This document shows, one piece after another, positions 10,078 to 20,744 of a stretch of 64,000 nt of DNA. Source of the stretch: Ignelater luminosus (taxonomy: Eukaryota; Arthropoda; Insecta; Coleoptera; Elateridae); contig VTPC01091298.1 in assembly GCA_011009095.1 (NCBI GenBank), forward strand, positions 72,917 through 136,916, given 5' to 3'. The translations under genes were made by a program, and so were the position numbers. Numbering within the stretch: position 1 is the first letter of the stretch; the number at the start of each line of letters is the position of its first letter. The notes under the pieces were generated by a model. It searched no databases. It worked only from the letters and a program-made list of their open reading frames with translations, and was not told the origin of the DNA.

Positions 10078-12567
10078 ATGGATAAACAACCAAACTGTAG
10101 CTACCGTCTCCCGCACGGTATCACCTGTAAAGAAACTGATACGCTAGAAGAACTCAATGCCAAACTGGAAGAATGCTTTATAAGAGACAAAATCGAATTA
10201 AAAGATTGTAAAGAACTGAAATTTACTAAATGCATAATTGATTACTTAACTTCAGAATTTTTTGAAGATAAAAGTCATCTTGAAAATATTGAATTAATTT
10301 ACTGTTTCATATTTGAATTACCATCAGGTTTATTTACACACCTAAAGGGATTAAAACAAATAAATATTGCTTCTAACATAATTGAGATAATTGATGAAAG
10401 AGTTTTTGCTGAGCTTAAGAGCTTAGAAATATTATATTTCGATGATAACAACTTACCGGGTGAGCTTCCTGAAAATATATTTCATGATCTTGTTTCGCTT
10501 ATACAACTACAAATTTGCGATAGTGGCATAAAGTCTGTCAGTCCAGATTTATTTAAAAATAATAATATGTTAACAGTATTGTCGTTATCGAATAATGAGA
10601 TTACATATTTATCGAACGGTATCTTTGAAAGCACGCCATTGCTGAAAATTTTGAGACTACATAACAATCGGATTAATAACATTCAAGAGAATGCCTTGAG
10701 AGGATTGAATGAATTAGAACGACTGTTTCTATCTGAAAATCTAATTGTGAATTTACCATGTGGTGTTTTTCAAGACTTAAAGTCACTAGAAGAGCTTGAT
10801 CTGAGTAGAAATAATATTGAGAAGATAGAATGCAAAATGTTTGAAGGCTTATATAATTTAATAAATCTAGATTTATCTCAAAATAAGATAGAAGAATTAC
10901 CGAATGACTTATTTAGTAATTTTAAAAAACTACAAATTTTAGAATTAAGTGATAATGATATAAAATCTATAGGTTCAGAGACTCTAAAAGGTTTACACAG
11001 TTTAGTAAAAATTAATTTGCAGAAGAATTCGATTGCGTCGTTACCATCTAAATTATTTGAAGATAACATTCAGTTACAGTTTCTAAATCTAGATAACAAT
11101 AGAATTGAATGCCTTCAATACGGGTTATTAGATGGATTAAAAAATCTAAAGGAACTTGATTTGGCGTTTAACAATATAACCAGAATTAATGAATACTTAT
11201 TTAAGGATTTACAAAATATTATTATTATTAATTTACAGTCCAATAAAATAGAATCCTTAGAGAATCTTCCCTTTTCAGGACTGATAAACCTGAGAGAACT
11301 GCTTCTCGGCGAGAATAAAATAAATAAACTTCCAGTTGAAATATTTAAGGACCTCAAATCTCTTACAACTCTTCATCTTAAACTAAACTGTTTAAATACT
11401 CTCAATAAAGGAACTTTCGATAACCTAACGGAATTAATGGAATTATATCTAACTGAAAATGAAATTGAAGTTATAGAACAGGGAACTTTTGAAAAGTTAG
11501 TAAATTTAGATTTCCTTTGTCTGCGTGAAAATAAATTAAAGATGTTTAAAAGAGAAACCTTTAAAGGATTATCACAAACTTCATATTTATATTTGGACTA
11601 TAATCAAATTGAAAATTTTCCAGGCGGAATTTTCGATAATTTAGCAAGTCTAATTGAGTTGTATTTGTCGCATAACGCTTTCACTACTGTACCACCGAAA
11701 CTATTTTGTAATTTGGAAGGTTTAATTTATTTATACATTATTGGTACTAATTTAAGTGTACTACAAAGAGGTGTGTTTACTGGATTAAAGAATCTAGATC
11801 AACTGCAAGTTTCTGAAAACAAAATTAATCGAATCGAATGCGGGGCTTTTCACGGACTTACAAATTTGGATCGGATGTCATTGGGCTGCAATAGCATATC
11901 TGAGTTGGAAGATGATGTATTTGAAGGATTGGCTTCTCTGTCCTTCTTAGAATTAGGAGGAAACTTGATTAGATCTTTTAATCCGAAAATGCTAAAATGT
12001 CTTCCAAGCCTCAAATCACTTAACTTAGGTAAAAATCAGTTAGAAAATCTAAGAGATGATATGTTTATTTATTGCCCATTTTTAGAAGCAATAGATTTAT
12101 CTAGAAATAACATAAGGGTATTACCACCTAAAATTTTTGCTCCTGTTGAATCATCGCTTATGATTTTAAATTTACATGGAAACAAGTTTGAAGAATTAAC
12201 AAGGGAAACCATTCAGTATGCTCCTTGTTTGAAGATCTTGTTATTATTTAAAAATGATATTAAAGTCATAAGCCCAGAAGCACTGAATAGTTTTAAATAT
12301 TTAAAGGAGTTGTGTTTAGCAGAGAATAAAATAACAAATATAAGTCCTTCTTGTTTTATCAACCTTAGAAAGCTATCCCTTATTGATTTAAGCAGGAATA
12401 AAATTAATGAATTAGATTTTAATACTTTTAATGGATGTGATTCTACGCTTACTCTTTTTTTAAACGATAATCCTTTGTCAGAGAATGTTTTTAAGCAATT
12501 TGAAGAAAGATATAAGTCTCAAAAACCATTTTTGAACAGTTGCTCATGTCGTGATTCTATTGTATGA
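10078..12567 (+). CDS. LRR-only protein, 829 aa (LRR-A)
   Basis: The frame is unbroken in one exon. Residues 7-17 hold the N-cap pair C-SYRLPHGIT-C. An entry repeat follows, then 30 leucine-rich repeats from residue 68 to 790 with consensus LxxLxLxxNxIxxLxxxxFxxL. Repeats are 24 residues, except three of 25 (numbers 3, 26 and 30). Residues 791-829 form a C-cap ending in the Cys-containing tail 'NSCSCRDSIV'. There is no transmembrane or GPI segment. Such curved LRR arrays bind protein ligands; the ligand is unknown. The cap cysteines suggest an extracellular protein, yet the start at 10078 gives no signal peptide and an in-frame TGA lies at 10072-10074. Automated annotation often labels such proteins acid-labile-subunit-like, chaoptin-like or LRR15-like; that only reflects the repeats. 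It is paralogous to LRR-B and LRR-C. AATAAA follows 75 nt after the stop. Confidence 0.9.
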   Translation: MDKQPNCSYRLPHGITCKETDTLEELNAKLEECFIRDKIELKDCKELKFTKCIIDYLTSEFFEDKSHLENIELIYCFIFELPSGLFTHLKGLKQINIASNIIEIIDERVFAELKSLEILYFDDNNLPGELPENIFHDLVSLIQLQICDSGIKSVSPDLFKNNNMLTVLSLSNNEITYLSNGIFESTPLLKILRLHNNRINNIQENALRGLNELERLFLSENLIVNLPCGVFQDLKSLEELDLSRNNIEKIECKMFEGLYNLINLDLSQNKIEELPNDLFSNFKKLQILELSDNDIKSIGSETLKGLHSLVKINLQKNSIASLPSKLFEDNIQLQFLNLDNNRIECLQYGLLDGLKNLKELDLAFNNITRINEYLFKDLQNIIIINLQSNKIESLENLPFSGLINLRELLLGENKINKLPVEIFKDLKSLTTLHLKLNCLNTLNKGTFDNLTELMELYLTENEIEVIEQGTFEKLVNLDFLCLRENKLKMFKRETFKGLSQTSYLYLDYNQIENFPGGIFDNLASLIELYLSHNAFTTVPPKLFCNLEGLIYLYIIGTNLSVLQRGVFTGLKNLDQLQVSENKINRIECGAFHGLTNLDRMSLGCNSISELEDDVFEGLASLSFLELGGNLIRSFNPKMLKCLPSLKSLNLGKNQLENLRDDMFIYCPFLEAIDLSRNNIRVLPPKIFAPVESSLMILNLHGNKFEELTRETIQYAPCLKILLLFKNDIKVISPEALNSFKYLKELCLAENKITNISPSCFINLRKLSLIDLSRNKINELDFNTFNGCDSTLTLFLNDNPLSENVFKQFEERYKSQKPFLNSCSCRDSIV

Positions 12568-12641
12568 AATTGTGATGTGTCTTAGTATATTACGTGTTTT
12601 TTTATAAAATAATTTACTTGTAAGAAAATTGTAGTCCATTT

Positions 12642-12647
12642 AATAAA
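12642..12647 (+). terminator. Polyadenylation signal of LRR-A
   Basis: AATAAA 75 nt downstream of the LRR-A stop codon, in an AT-rich 3' region. Confidence 0.6.
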
Positions 12648-12779
12648 AGTCCAATATTTTTATGTAGAAACCCATTATTGTTTTGATTGTTCTTCTTTAT
12701 CTAGTTTTCGTTAATTATTTCAAAGTTTCTTCTGATGGTTTAATGGTTCTTCTGAACTTTGGCACCTATGGTACGACAT

Positions 12780-13260
12780 ACGAGTATGTGTTACAGTAAA
12801 GTTGGTCAAATATCTGAATCAGCCGCTACTCGGAAACTTTCGTCTTGTAAAGATCTTGTAACTTCATAAAGTTCAAAATTAATAATTACAACACCAGAAT
12901 CAGAAATATGTTGGTAGCTCAACTCGGCCATTCGAACCTGGAAATCTTGACTGGACGCAAAGCATTTTTTTAGCAATATTGCATGTCTAAATTTGAACAT
13001 CTAAAAACCTGTATGATCATATATAATCTCTATGATGTTCAGTCAAGCACATGAATAGGTACCTTTTATCTCTCCCTTTGGTCTAGTGTTATTTAGAAAA
13101 AAGTACTGCACATTTATTCAGTAGTTTTATATGACATTAACAACATCTTGAAGTTTGTTTTTGGATCTAATATAAAATCTTAAGTCGTCCACATAAATGA
13201 GATAAGTAAATTTATGTTGGTCGAATGATGCTTAGAGAGGAGGTAATTACGAAGTAAGAT
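12780..13260 (-). pseudogene. LINE reverse transcriptase scrap
   Basis: On - near 13235-13155 the frame reads 'KFTYLIYVDDLRFYIRSKNK', a reverse transcriptase YxDD box of the 'YMDDLKLY' type seen in R2/NeSL-like LINEs. The stretch at 13000-12806 continues with 'FELYEVTRSLQDESFRV'. Stops and frameshifts lie between. Too little is left to assign a clade firmly. Confidence 0.42.
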
Positions 13261-13724
13261 GAATGTACCAATTATCGTCAAATTAAGCCACCTTTGTATT
13301 TTATAATTATTACAAAAAAGATATTTAAAAAGCTATTGTCGCAGCAATTCATCTTTAAATAGTTTGTGTATAACTACAATGAGTAAAAACAAACTGTTCC
13401 CAGGTAGAACGCAATCTCGGAAAAAGGTTGTTTTAATGTTGGCCCAATATTGTAACATTGGGCCAAGATTTCGTATTTGTAGCCAATATTGGCATGATAT
13501 TGTTTAAACAATAAATATACAATGTTGTGTTACCAATAACGGCCAAATATTGGGATTATATTGTCCATAACTATATTACTAATACAATATTTGGCCAATA
13601 TTGTTTTCTAATAAACTACCAATATTTACATTTCTATATTGTATCAACGCAGGTTAAACATTGTCCATACAATATCGTTATTCCGTGATTGGTTTGATAT
13701 TTGTTTTCAAATAAATATCCTATA

Positions 13725-14729
13725 CAGGGTGATTCCGAAATAAAGGGTATCCTCTTAAAGGTGGATAGCAGTGTGATAGTACATACATCTGCGATAAAAA
13801 ACGGTAGGTAAAAATTGCATAGTTTTGCGAGAAAAAATGCAATTGAAGTTTAATCGCTAAGCCAAACCAGTCCTGCTCTCATACTTTTACTTAAGCAAAA
13901 ATCGATAGGGGTTGACTGACTGTCCTTGTCATTGGCAGGTAGTTCTTACTATTTATGTGAGGGGTATAATAGTCTATCTGGTTTCTACAATGCCATGAAT
14001 AACCAGTAGAAACTTACTTTTTAATCTGCAAACAGTAAAATATTAAAATTTTACTGTTAGTGATTTTTTTCTATAAACTTCCGAAGAACCAAAACTTCAA
14101 CAAGCATTATGCTACATAAATAAAAATTGGTTGAATTTATTAAACTGAATTAAATACAGAGGTGATAGTTAGTAGTACCTTCCATACGCATGTTTCATTC
14201 AAGTAGTATTTGTAATCCATTGCCATTTAAAATGTTTCCTATTCATGTGACTAAATAATAATAAGGGATTAAATTGTTGCTTGTGAGACTGGAGTCTAAT
14301 TGTTCGTAACATAAATTTTGTTATTATTTTTTTACTGTTTTAACGAATTTCAACAACCCTGCATGTTAAACATACTTCAGATTTAAGAAGGGAAAGTTGT
14401 AAAATGTCCAGGGGGTAGCTTATAATAGCATTTATTGTTCATTGTGCTACTACAGCTGCACTATTAGTTCCAAGAAAATAGGTATGTCTGGTAAATTTTT
14501 GTTCTTGCACTACAAAGGTTTAAAAACACCTTAAATCTCCTTAACTTTCACTTTTTAAGGCGACAATGCAAGAAACGCTTTTCTTTTTCTAACCAGAGAC
14601 GGCTTCAGTTTTTAATATTTAGGAAAATTTTCAACTTTCACGGAGCCACTTCGTTTTTTCATTTTTTGTCTTCTTCTAGCCTCACTTATCACCTATTAAA
14701 AGGATACCCTTTATTTCAGAATCACCCTG
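13725..14729. mobile_element. CAGGGTGATTC non-autonomous transposon, copy 1 (1005 bp)
   Basis: The ends are CAGGGTGATTCCGAAATAAA and, reversed, CAGGGTGATTCTGAAATAAA, followed by GGGTATCC on both sides, flanked by TA. There is no coding frame. The uninterrupted satellite unit reads CCTATATAGATT where this copy reads CCTATA-[element]-TATAGATT, which proves a TA target duplication and so a Tc1/mariner-type mechanism. A shorter copy lies at 22759-23385; the two agree over the first ~600 bp and the last ~40 bp. Confidence 0.9.
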
Positions 14730-14987
14730 TATAGATTTTACAATATAGAACCAACTTTGGTTATTCGTAGATATTAAAATATTGTTAAATCTAGATGTGG
14801 CCAATAATTGTTTCTAATAAGCTACCAATATTTACATTTCTATATTGTATCAACGTAGGCCAAACATTGTCCATACAATATCGTTATTCCATGATTGGTT
14901 CGATATTTGTTTTCAAATAAATATCCTATATAGATTTTACAATATAGAACCAACTTTGGTTATTCGTAGATATTAAAATATTGTTAA

Positions 14988-15218
14988 NNNNNNNNNNNNN
15001 NNNNNNNNNNNNNNNNNNNNNNNNNNNNNNNNNNNNNNNNNNNNNNNNNNNNNNNNNNNNNNNNNNNNNNNNNNNNNNNNNNNNNNNNNNNNNNNNNNNN
15101 NNNNNNNNNNNNNNNNNNNNNNNNNNNNNNNNNNNNNNNNNNNNNNNNNNNNNNNNNNNNNNNNNNNNNNNNNNNNNNNNNNNNNNNNNNNNNNNNNNNN
15201 NNNNNNNNNNNNNNNNNN
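14988..15218. other. Assembly gap (231 N)
   Basis: A run of 231 N falls inside the 199-bp satellite and replaces about one unit or an unknown number of units. Frames reported across it are artefacts. Confidence 0.98.
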
Positions 15219-15601
15219 GTTTCTAATAAGCTACCAATATTTACATTTCTATATTGTATCAACGTAGGCCAAACATTGTCCATACAATATCGTTATTCCA
15301 TGATTGGTTCGATATTTGTTTTCAAATAAATATCCTATATAGATTTCACAATATAGAACCAACTTTGTTTATTCGTAGATATTAAAATATTGTTAAATCT
15401 AAATTTAGCCAATATTCGTTTACAATAAGCTACCATGTTGCATAAAAGATGTTACAGCAAAGTAATGAAAGGTATTATAAAAATTACTTTGTACATTGTA
15501 TTTTGTTTTTTTTATTAGATATTTTATATATATAAGTAATAAAATACGCGCATACAAAGATTACAATAAATATTTACATGCTGTTTGGTTATATCGATAT
15601 A

Positions 15602-16905
15602 AAGGGTTTTCCAATAAGAGGTGTTATTTTGATATTCAAAGAAAAGTGCCATTTTTTAATATAAATGATCGGATGTTTATTTCATTATAAAGAGGAAGGT
15701 ATGCCGTTAATAGTGGGAAATAACATCAGGCAAATGACCACCACGACCACGCTTACAGGACAATATCCTTTTCATGAGATTTTCCATAACCAAATCGCAA
15801 AATGGCTGCCCTATGTCCTCGATAGCCTCACGAATTCCATCTTTGAGGTCTTGAATCGACGCTGGGCTGTTGGCGTAGACCTTCTCTTTCACGTGGCCCC
15901 AAAGAAAGAAGTCGCAAGGTGTTAAATCACAAGATCTCGGTGGCCAATTGTGATCACCTCTTCGAGAGATAACACGGTCCGGAAACTTTTTCCGTAAAAG
16001 ATCAATGGTTTCGTTGCTTGTGTGGCACGTAGCGCCGTCTTGTTGAAAGTAAACGTTGTCCAGATCAATACCATCCAATTCCGGCCATAAAAAATCGTTA
16101 ATCATCTCTCGATAGCGCAATCCAGTCACCGTAACTGTTGCTCCAGCCTCATTTTCGAAAAAGTAAGGTCCAATGACTCCGCCGGACCATAAACCGCACC
16201 AAACAGTCACACGTTGAGGATAGAGAGACTTTTCAACAATAACTCTTGGATTTTCTGAGCCCCAGATCCGACAATTTTGCTTGTTGACGAAGCCACCGAG
16301 GTGGAAATGGGCCTCATCACTCAAGATGATTTTTCGATGGAATTCTGGATCATTTTCATGCATTTCAACGACCCAATCAGCAAAGACACGACGTTGTTGA
16401 TGATCGGCCGGCTTGAGTTCTTGTGTTAACTGGACTTTATAAGCCTTAAGACCCAAATCTTTATGCAAAATACGGTGTAATGACGTTTGTGGAATGGCTA
16501 ATTCCAAAGAACGACGAGGAATGGACAAACCTGGGTTTTCTTTAACACTTTCGGCTACAACAGCAATATTCTCGGCTGTTCTTGAGCGACGTGCACGGGT
16601 TTTATTCTTCACATCACTAACTTGTCCCAAGAGCTCGAATTTTTTCACCAATTTCTGTATTGCGGTCCGACAAGGTGCTTCACGGTGACCCAAAAATGTT
16701 CGAGTTTTACGAACCGTCTCTGCCAAATTTTCACCATTTTTATAGTGAATTTTAGTAATTTCAATGCGTTGTTGAAGCGTGTATCGTTCCATATTTATTA
16801 ATGGCGTAGTTTCTACTTGTCAAATGTAAAAAATGATAGCTTCAAAAGTGACATCTACCGAAATAGCGGGCTATTCAAAATAACACCTCTTATTGGAAAA
16901 CCCTT
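15602..16905 (-). mobile_element. Complete mariner-type (DD41D) transposon
   Basis: A 1304-bp element with a perfect 31-bp terminal inverted repeat beginning AAGGGTTTTCCAATAAGAGG, flanked by TA on both sides (15600-15601 and 16906-16907). It holds a single intact transposase gene. The perfect ends, target duplication and open frame mean that it is young and possibly still mobile. Confidence 0.95.
15707..16792 (-). CDS. Mariner-type transposase, 361 aa, intact
   Basis: Cuts and pastes its own element by the IS630/Tc1/mariner DDE/D reaction at TA sites in the nucleus. Residues 1-115 form the DNA-binding part with two helix-turn-helix units and a basic linker ('KNKTRARRSRTAENI'). The catalytic Asp residues are D159 in 'ILSDEAHF', D252 in 'FQQDGATCHTS' and D294 in 'LTPCDFFLWG'. 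The spacing of 41 residues between the last two gives DD41D, the signature reported for rosa-like members, instead of the DD34D of classical mariners. 'VKEKVYANSPASIQDLK' follows, as usual. The ATG lies 113 nt inside the right inverted repeat end, and the stop 105 nt from the left end. No frameshift or missing key residue is seen. Confidence 0.94.
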   Translation of the reverse strand: MERYTLQQRIEITKIHYKNGENLAETVRKTRTFLGHREAPCRTAIQKLVKKFELLGQVSDVKNKTRARRSRTAENIAVVAESVKENPGLSIPRRSLELAIPQTSLHRILHKDLGLKAYKVQLTQELKPADHQQRRVFADWVVEMHENDPEFHRKIILSDEAHFHLGGFVNKQNCRIWGSENPRVIVEKSLYPQRVTVWCGLWSGGVIGPYFFENEAGATVTVTGLRYREMINDFLWPELDGIDLDNVYFQQDGATCHTSNETIDLLRKKFPDRVISRRGDHNWPPRSCDLTPCDFFLWGHVKEKVYANSPASIQDLKDGIREAIEDIGQPFCDLVMENLMKRILSCKRGRGGHLPDVISHY

Positions 16906-16907
16906 TA

Positions 16908-18435
16908 GTATAGTTATTATCAATATATTACATTTGTTTATACAATATTAAATGTAAATAATATCATACATATGTACAAGATAAAAAAAAAGTAATGGAA
17001 ATGACATGTTACAAAGTAAATATATTACAATTAACATTATTATTATTATTATTATGTACTTAAACACACGGGATGATTCTGGAAATGCAAGATTTAGAAA
17101 TTTTAGAATGGAGAAAATAAAAATAACTCACTAAGGTTACGTCTGGTATTTACTATTTAGATGCACATCAGAATATGAGTTTTGTTCTACTTTATCACAT
17201 TAGCCTGACAAATCATATACTAAATGGTCGAAAGAGTAAGCGAATGAAGGGGTTAAGTAACTTCTTTTCAAAATGAGTTCTGTCGTGAATGAAAGGGTTA
17301 TATCCCAGCAGCATTTTATTCTGCTTATACTATATATAAACTAATACCAAAAACCAAATTGAAATTCTTTTGTTATTAAGTAAATTCCAAACAACTTAAA
17401 TTTTTGCAACATAACTCCTTAATCCACTTGCCCCTTCGATTGTATAAAAACTACACTTTTTGATTTTATATTTACACGGCCATATTGGATTTCGAAAATT
17501 CCTACAGTACAAAATCTCTATCCACTACTTTTTGAAAATATTTATCGGTTTTATTCTTTAAAATTGATTTCCGTTCCAGAATGCCGAAAGTTACGTGTGA
17601 TGGTATAAACAGATTTTTTATTCATATGCACTCTTGGGTAAATAATTAAGGAGGCCAACAATCGAACTATAAAGATTTATCATGTAAACTCTTATTGTAA
17701 GTGAATAGTCCAGTCATCACAATAAATGTTGGTTCGAAATTTAATTTACAAGTGAATGTCAAATCTGAGAATAAGAAGAAACACGTAAACCTCGTTTGTG
17801 TCGATGCAAATGGAAAACATCTCCAACAAATTTTGAAAATATTATGTAGTATAACTGTGGGTTTATTTAATAATTTTCTTTATTTGACAAAATGTTTAAT
17901 TTAAAATAAAAACATTATTTAATATTGAAAGACACGGGACTTTCTGTGAAATTAATGTTAAATAAACCCTTTATTCTATATTTTAATAATGCACAAATCT
18001 TAAATCCAAAAGAATGTGATTATAGTTAAAAGTTCTTGGATACGTGTTACGTTAAATCGTCTGTACATTAAGCAAACCGTTCACAAAGTAAACTTCCAGA
18101 ATTCGTTGCATTTTATTATACAGTAAACCAAATAATATTAATAACCGAGTTTTTAACACAATATAACATTTTCTAACGCAACTTTTTTCAACAAAATTAT
18201 AAAAAGTTGGATTTTTCAATTATCAAATGCCGTTTGTCAAAATCAATTTTTAATTATACAAATATTTTTAAACCGTTTTAGACAAGTTCTATATTATCAA
18301 TTTATCGTAAGTCTAAGGTCTTGTATTATGCTATTTCTAGGAATTAGCTTTAATCAAATTTAGATTTGGTATTTACTATAAAAGGGCATTATAGCCTAAA
18401 CTATTTATATCCAGGTTATACATTTACATTGGTTT
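16908..18435. other. Non-coding stretch with an (ATT)n microsatellite
   Basis: AT-rich. A short (ATT)n run lies at 17036-17055. A 67-codon + frame at 17701-17904 begins 'NSPVITINVGSKFNLQVNV'; it has no good splice sites or recognised domain and I do not call it a gene. Confidence 0.45.
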
Positions 18436-18605
18436 TCATTCGAAAGATATAATAATTAGAAAAGCAAATATTATTGTAGTGTCAGTTAACCAAAGGATTT
18501 CTGTTTTGGCACGTGTAAATCCATTTTTAATAGGCATCCACCACTGGAGAACTTCTTGATTGTTCACGCCTGCTGTGGCGCTTTTAAAGCGGCTCTGTAC
18601 AACTC
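18436..18605 (-). CDS. Possible terminal exon, unknown product
   Basis: On the - strand a strong acceptor (GTTTTTTCTCTTTTAG) is followed by 55 codons and a stop. The frame contains 'NNQEVLQWWMPIKNGFTRAK' and ends in a hydrophobic stretch 'TTIIFAFLIIISFE' that could act as a C-terminal membrane or GPI signal. A strong donor (TTCGAG|GTAAGT) lies upstream at 19252. Joined to it, the frame that stays open here has no start codon, so the first exon would have to be untranslated or the pairing is wrong. Product not recognised. Confidence 0.25.
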
Positions 18606-19252
18606 CTAAAAGAGAAAAAACACAGTTTAAACTGTTAGTATACAAAAAAAACAATTAAATTACATTTCTGAATTAATTACTAGGCTATTGTAGTTGATTG
18701 TCCATTACAGGTTATTATTTTTCCCCTACATGTTAAAAGATCCTGGATTTCAGAATATTCACATAAAATGTATTAGTGCCCACATTTGATACCCAGATAT
18801 TATTTTTATGGGCAACTTTTAAAATGGGTACCTATCAATGAAACAAGAAAAAGTATTTAGCAATCACATTTTTATGCTTAAATGTTATTTTTGGTGGAGA
18901 AAAAAATGAAGTTTTAGGCACAAAATCACAATTGTGACTATTACTTTTTATTTTAATTAATTAAATACTATAGCCTAATTATTTTATATGCTGCGTAAGG
19001 GCACTTTTCTATTCATTATATTTCCCTTTATACTCAACTAGAATTTGCTCTCAAGAACGATTTTACTTTATTGAAGCTCTAGAATCTATTAAACACATAA
19101 GTAACTATACTAATCTATGTTGTAGTTGAAAACAATTGAAAATATAGATGTTACTAGCCTAGTGTATATTTACAGCTGTTTTAGGAGTATTGTTTTAAAC
19201 AAATTAACATTTTGGAATACATATATAAAAGATTGTAAATTTATTACTTACC

Positions 19253-20740
19253 TCGAATGAGTAGATAAACACTACAAAATCACAAAAAGCGATCGAATGA
19301 AGATTTTATAAAAATTCAAGTTACACAACACAAAATTTAAGAAAAATGCATATGCGATCTCAGCAGGACTAGATTGCTGTGAACGAACCCATTTCATTTG
19401 GGGTGATTTTGAAGGTCGATTATACCTGCACTTAGCTTAGATTTCCTTGCCTATCAATAAAACTCATATCCTAATATTTAAAATATTGCTGTTTATGTTC
19501 AGAAATCTTCAGAATATAGTTTATTTAAAGAAAAAATTAGAGTACAATTTTATATAAATTCTTTTATAGCAAAATTCTCATAGGATAATTTTTTTGTAGG
19601 TAGGTAGGTATATTTACTTTGACAAATCCGAAACTTTGATTGCTTTATGACAGTCCGGCTGTTAACTGCAAGCTATTTGACCAGCACCTTTCGGTACAAT
19701 AAAAATAGTTTTGTATTATAGCTAAATATTTCTACGAATTGTAAACTCCACACAATCTGCTTCACCGGTTTTGTTAAAATAGTTTAAATTCACGTCTAAA
19801 ATAAGTAATAGTCATGTCGTAGTTATATTTTTAAAAGGTTAATTATTTTGATTGATAAATAATGAAACTGTATTAACCTAAGTCATACTATATTATTATA
19901 TTGATATACAAGATATGTACCTTGAATTAACGGCGCTTTATTACATTCTTGGTAAAACTAATAGGTTTAAATTTTTCTATAGTGTAAAGTTCAGTCTCTA
20001 GTTCATAACTTTATTGCACATCCTTTCCGTTAAAAAGAAAAAACGATTTAGCAAAATGTGTGCATGCGTATAAACTAGAATAAAAGGTGAAACACATTGT
20101 AACGTGTACAAGGCGGAAGACTAGTAAATTAATGAAATAATCATGGCACATCACATTATTATGACTTATTGTATTTGCACATAACAAAGTTTAATACAAA
20201 TATCACAGCTATGTATCTGTTTTGCAACTTCTACATAGCTCTAATATGCACATAATATACCAAAATTAGTTCAATACAAAGACACTTGGTTTGATCTGAT
20301 GAATATTATTAATTTCACAATATTGCCTGCCATTCTACCCAATCAATTTTAAATGCACTACTTCATTAACCGTTCTATGTAGATTTCCAAATATTAGACT
20401 AATGTAAACTACACGTTGATTTCATAATATTGCTAAGCCAAGATTTAACAGTTATAGTTGGTGTGAGTGAGAGGGCTCTTTTATATGTTATTGCATTTAA
20501 ACAAAACTATTTAATTAAAGAAACATATTATACGTTTAAATAAGTCAAGTTTTAACACCGTAAAACCAACAGAAATACCGTTAGGGGACTGAAAATTCAT
20601 TGTACTTTATATTTAACAATTAAGTTTTACCTGCAACAAAATATGTTACCGTGCACTTCCATCGCCTTATATAGGGATATAAAACCAATCTTTATAGAAT
20701 GAGCGAAATCTGACGTCCTCTACAGTATTTCGTCTGTGTT
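19253..20740. other. AT-rich non-coding stretch
   Basis: No gene recognised. A (TAGG)n micro-run sits near 19598-19611. Confidence 0.4.
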
Positions 20741-20744
20741 ACAA

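Larger units (their letters stand above)
13420..15430. repeat. 199-bp tandem satellite block
   Basis: AT-rich units recur with a period of 199 bp; for example ATAGATTTTAC occurs at 14731 and 14930. GTTTCTAATAAG stands 120 bp before that motif both at 14810 and, after the gap, at 15219. A partial unit lies at about 13606-13724, full or near-full units at 14730-14987 and 15219-15420, and more divergent related sequence (ACAATATTGG-type) at 13430-13600. The block is interrupted by the transposon at 13725-14729 and by an assembly gap. Confidence 0.8.

Noticed and set aside
14981..15283. Long open frames on both strands across 14981-15283
   Set aside because: They are made of N bases in the assembly gap and carry no information.
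17701..17904. 67-codon frame resembling a macroglobulin-like beta domain
   Set aside because: The likeness is slight, there is no acceptor of quality and no neighbouring exon.
18606..19252. Two-exon - strand gene joining the donor at 19252 to the exon at 18605
   Set aside because: Both splice sites look good, but none of the joined frames has a start codon with an open reading into the long frame; kept only as a low-confidence exon.
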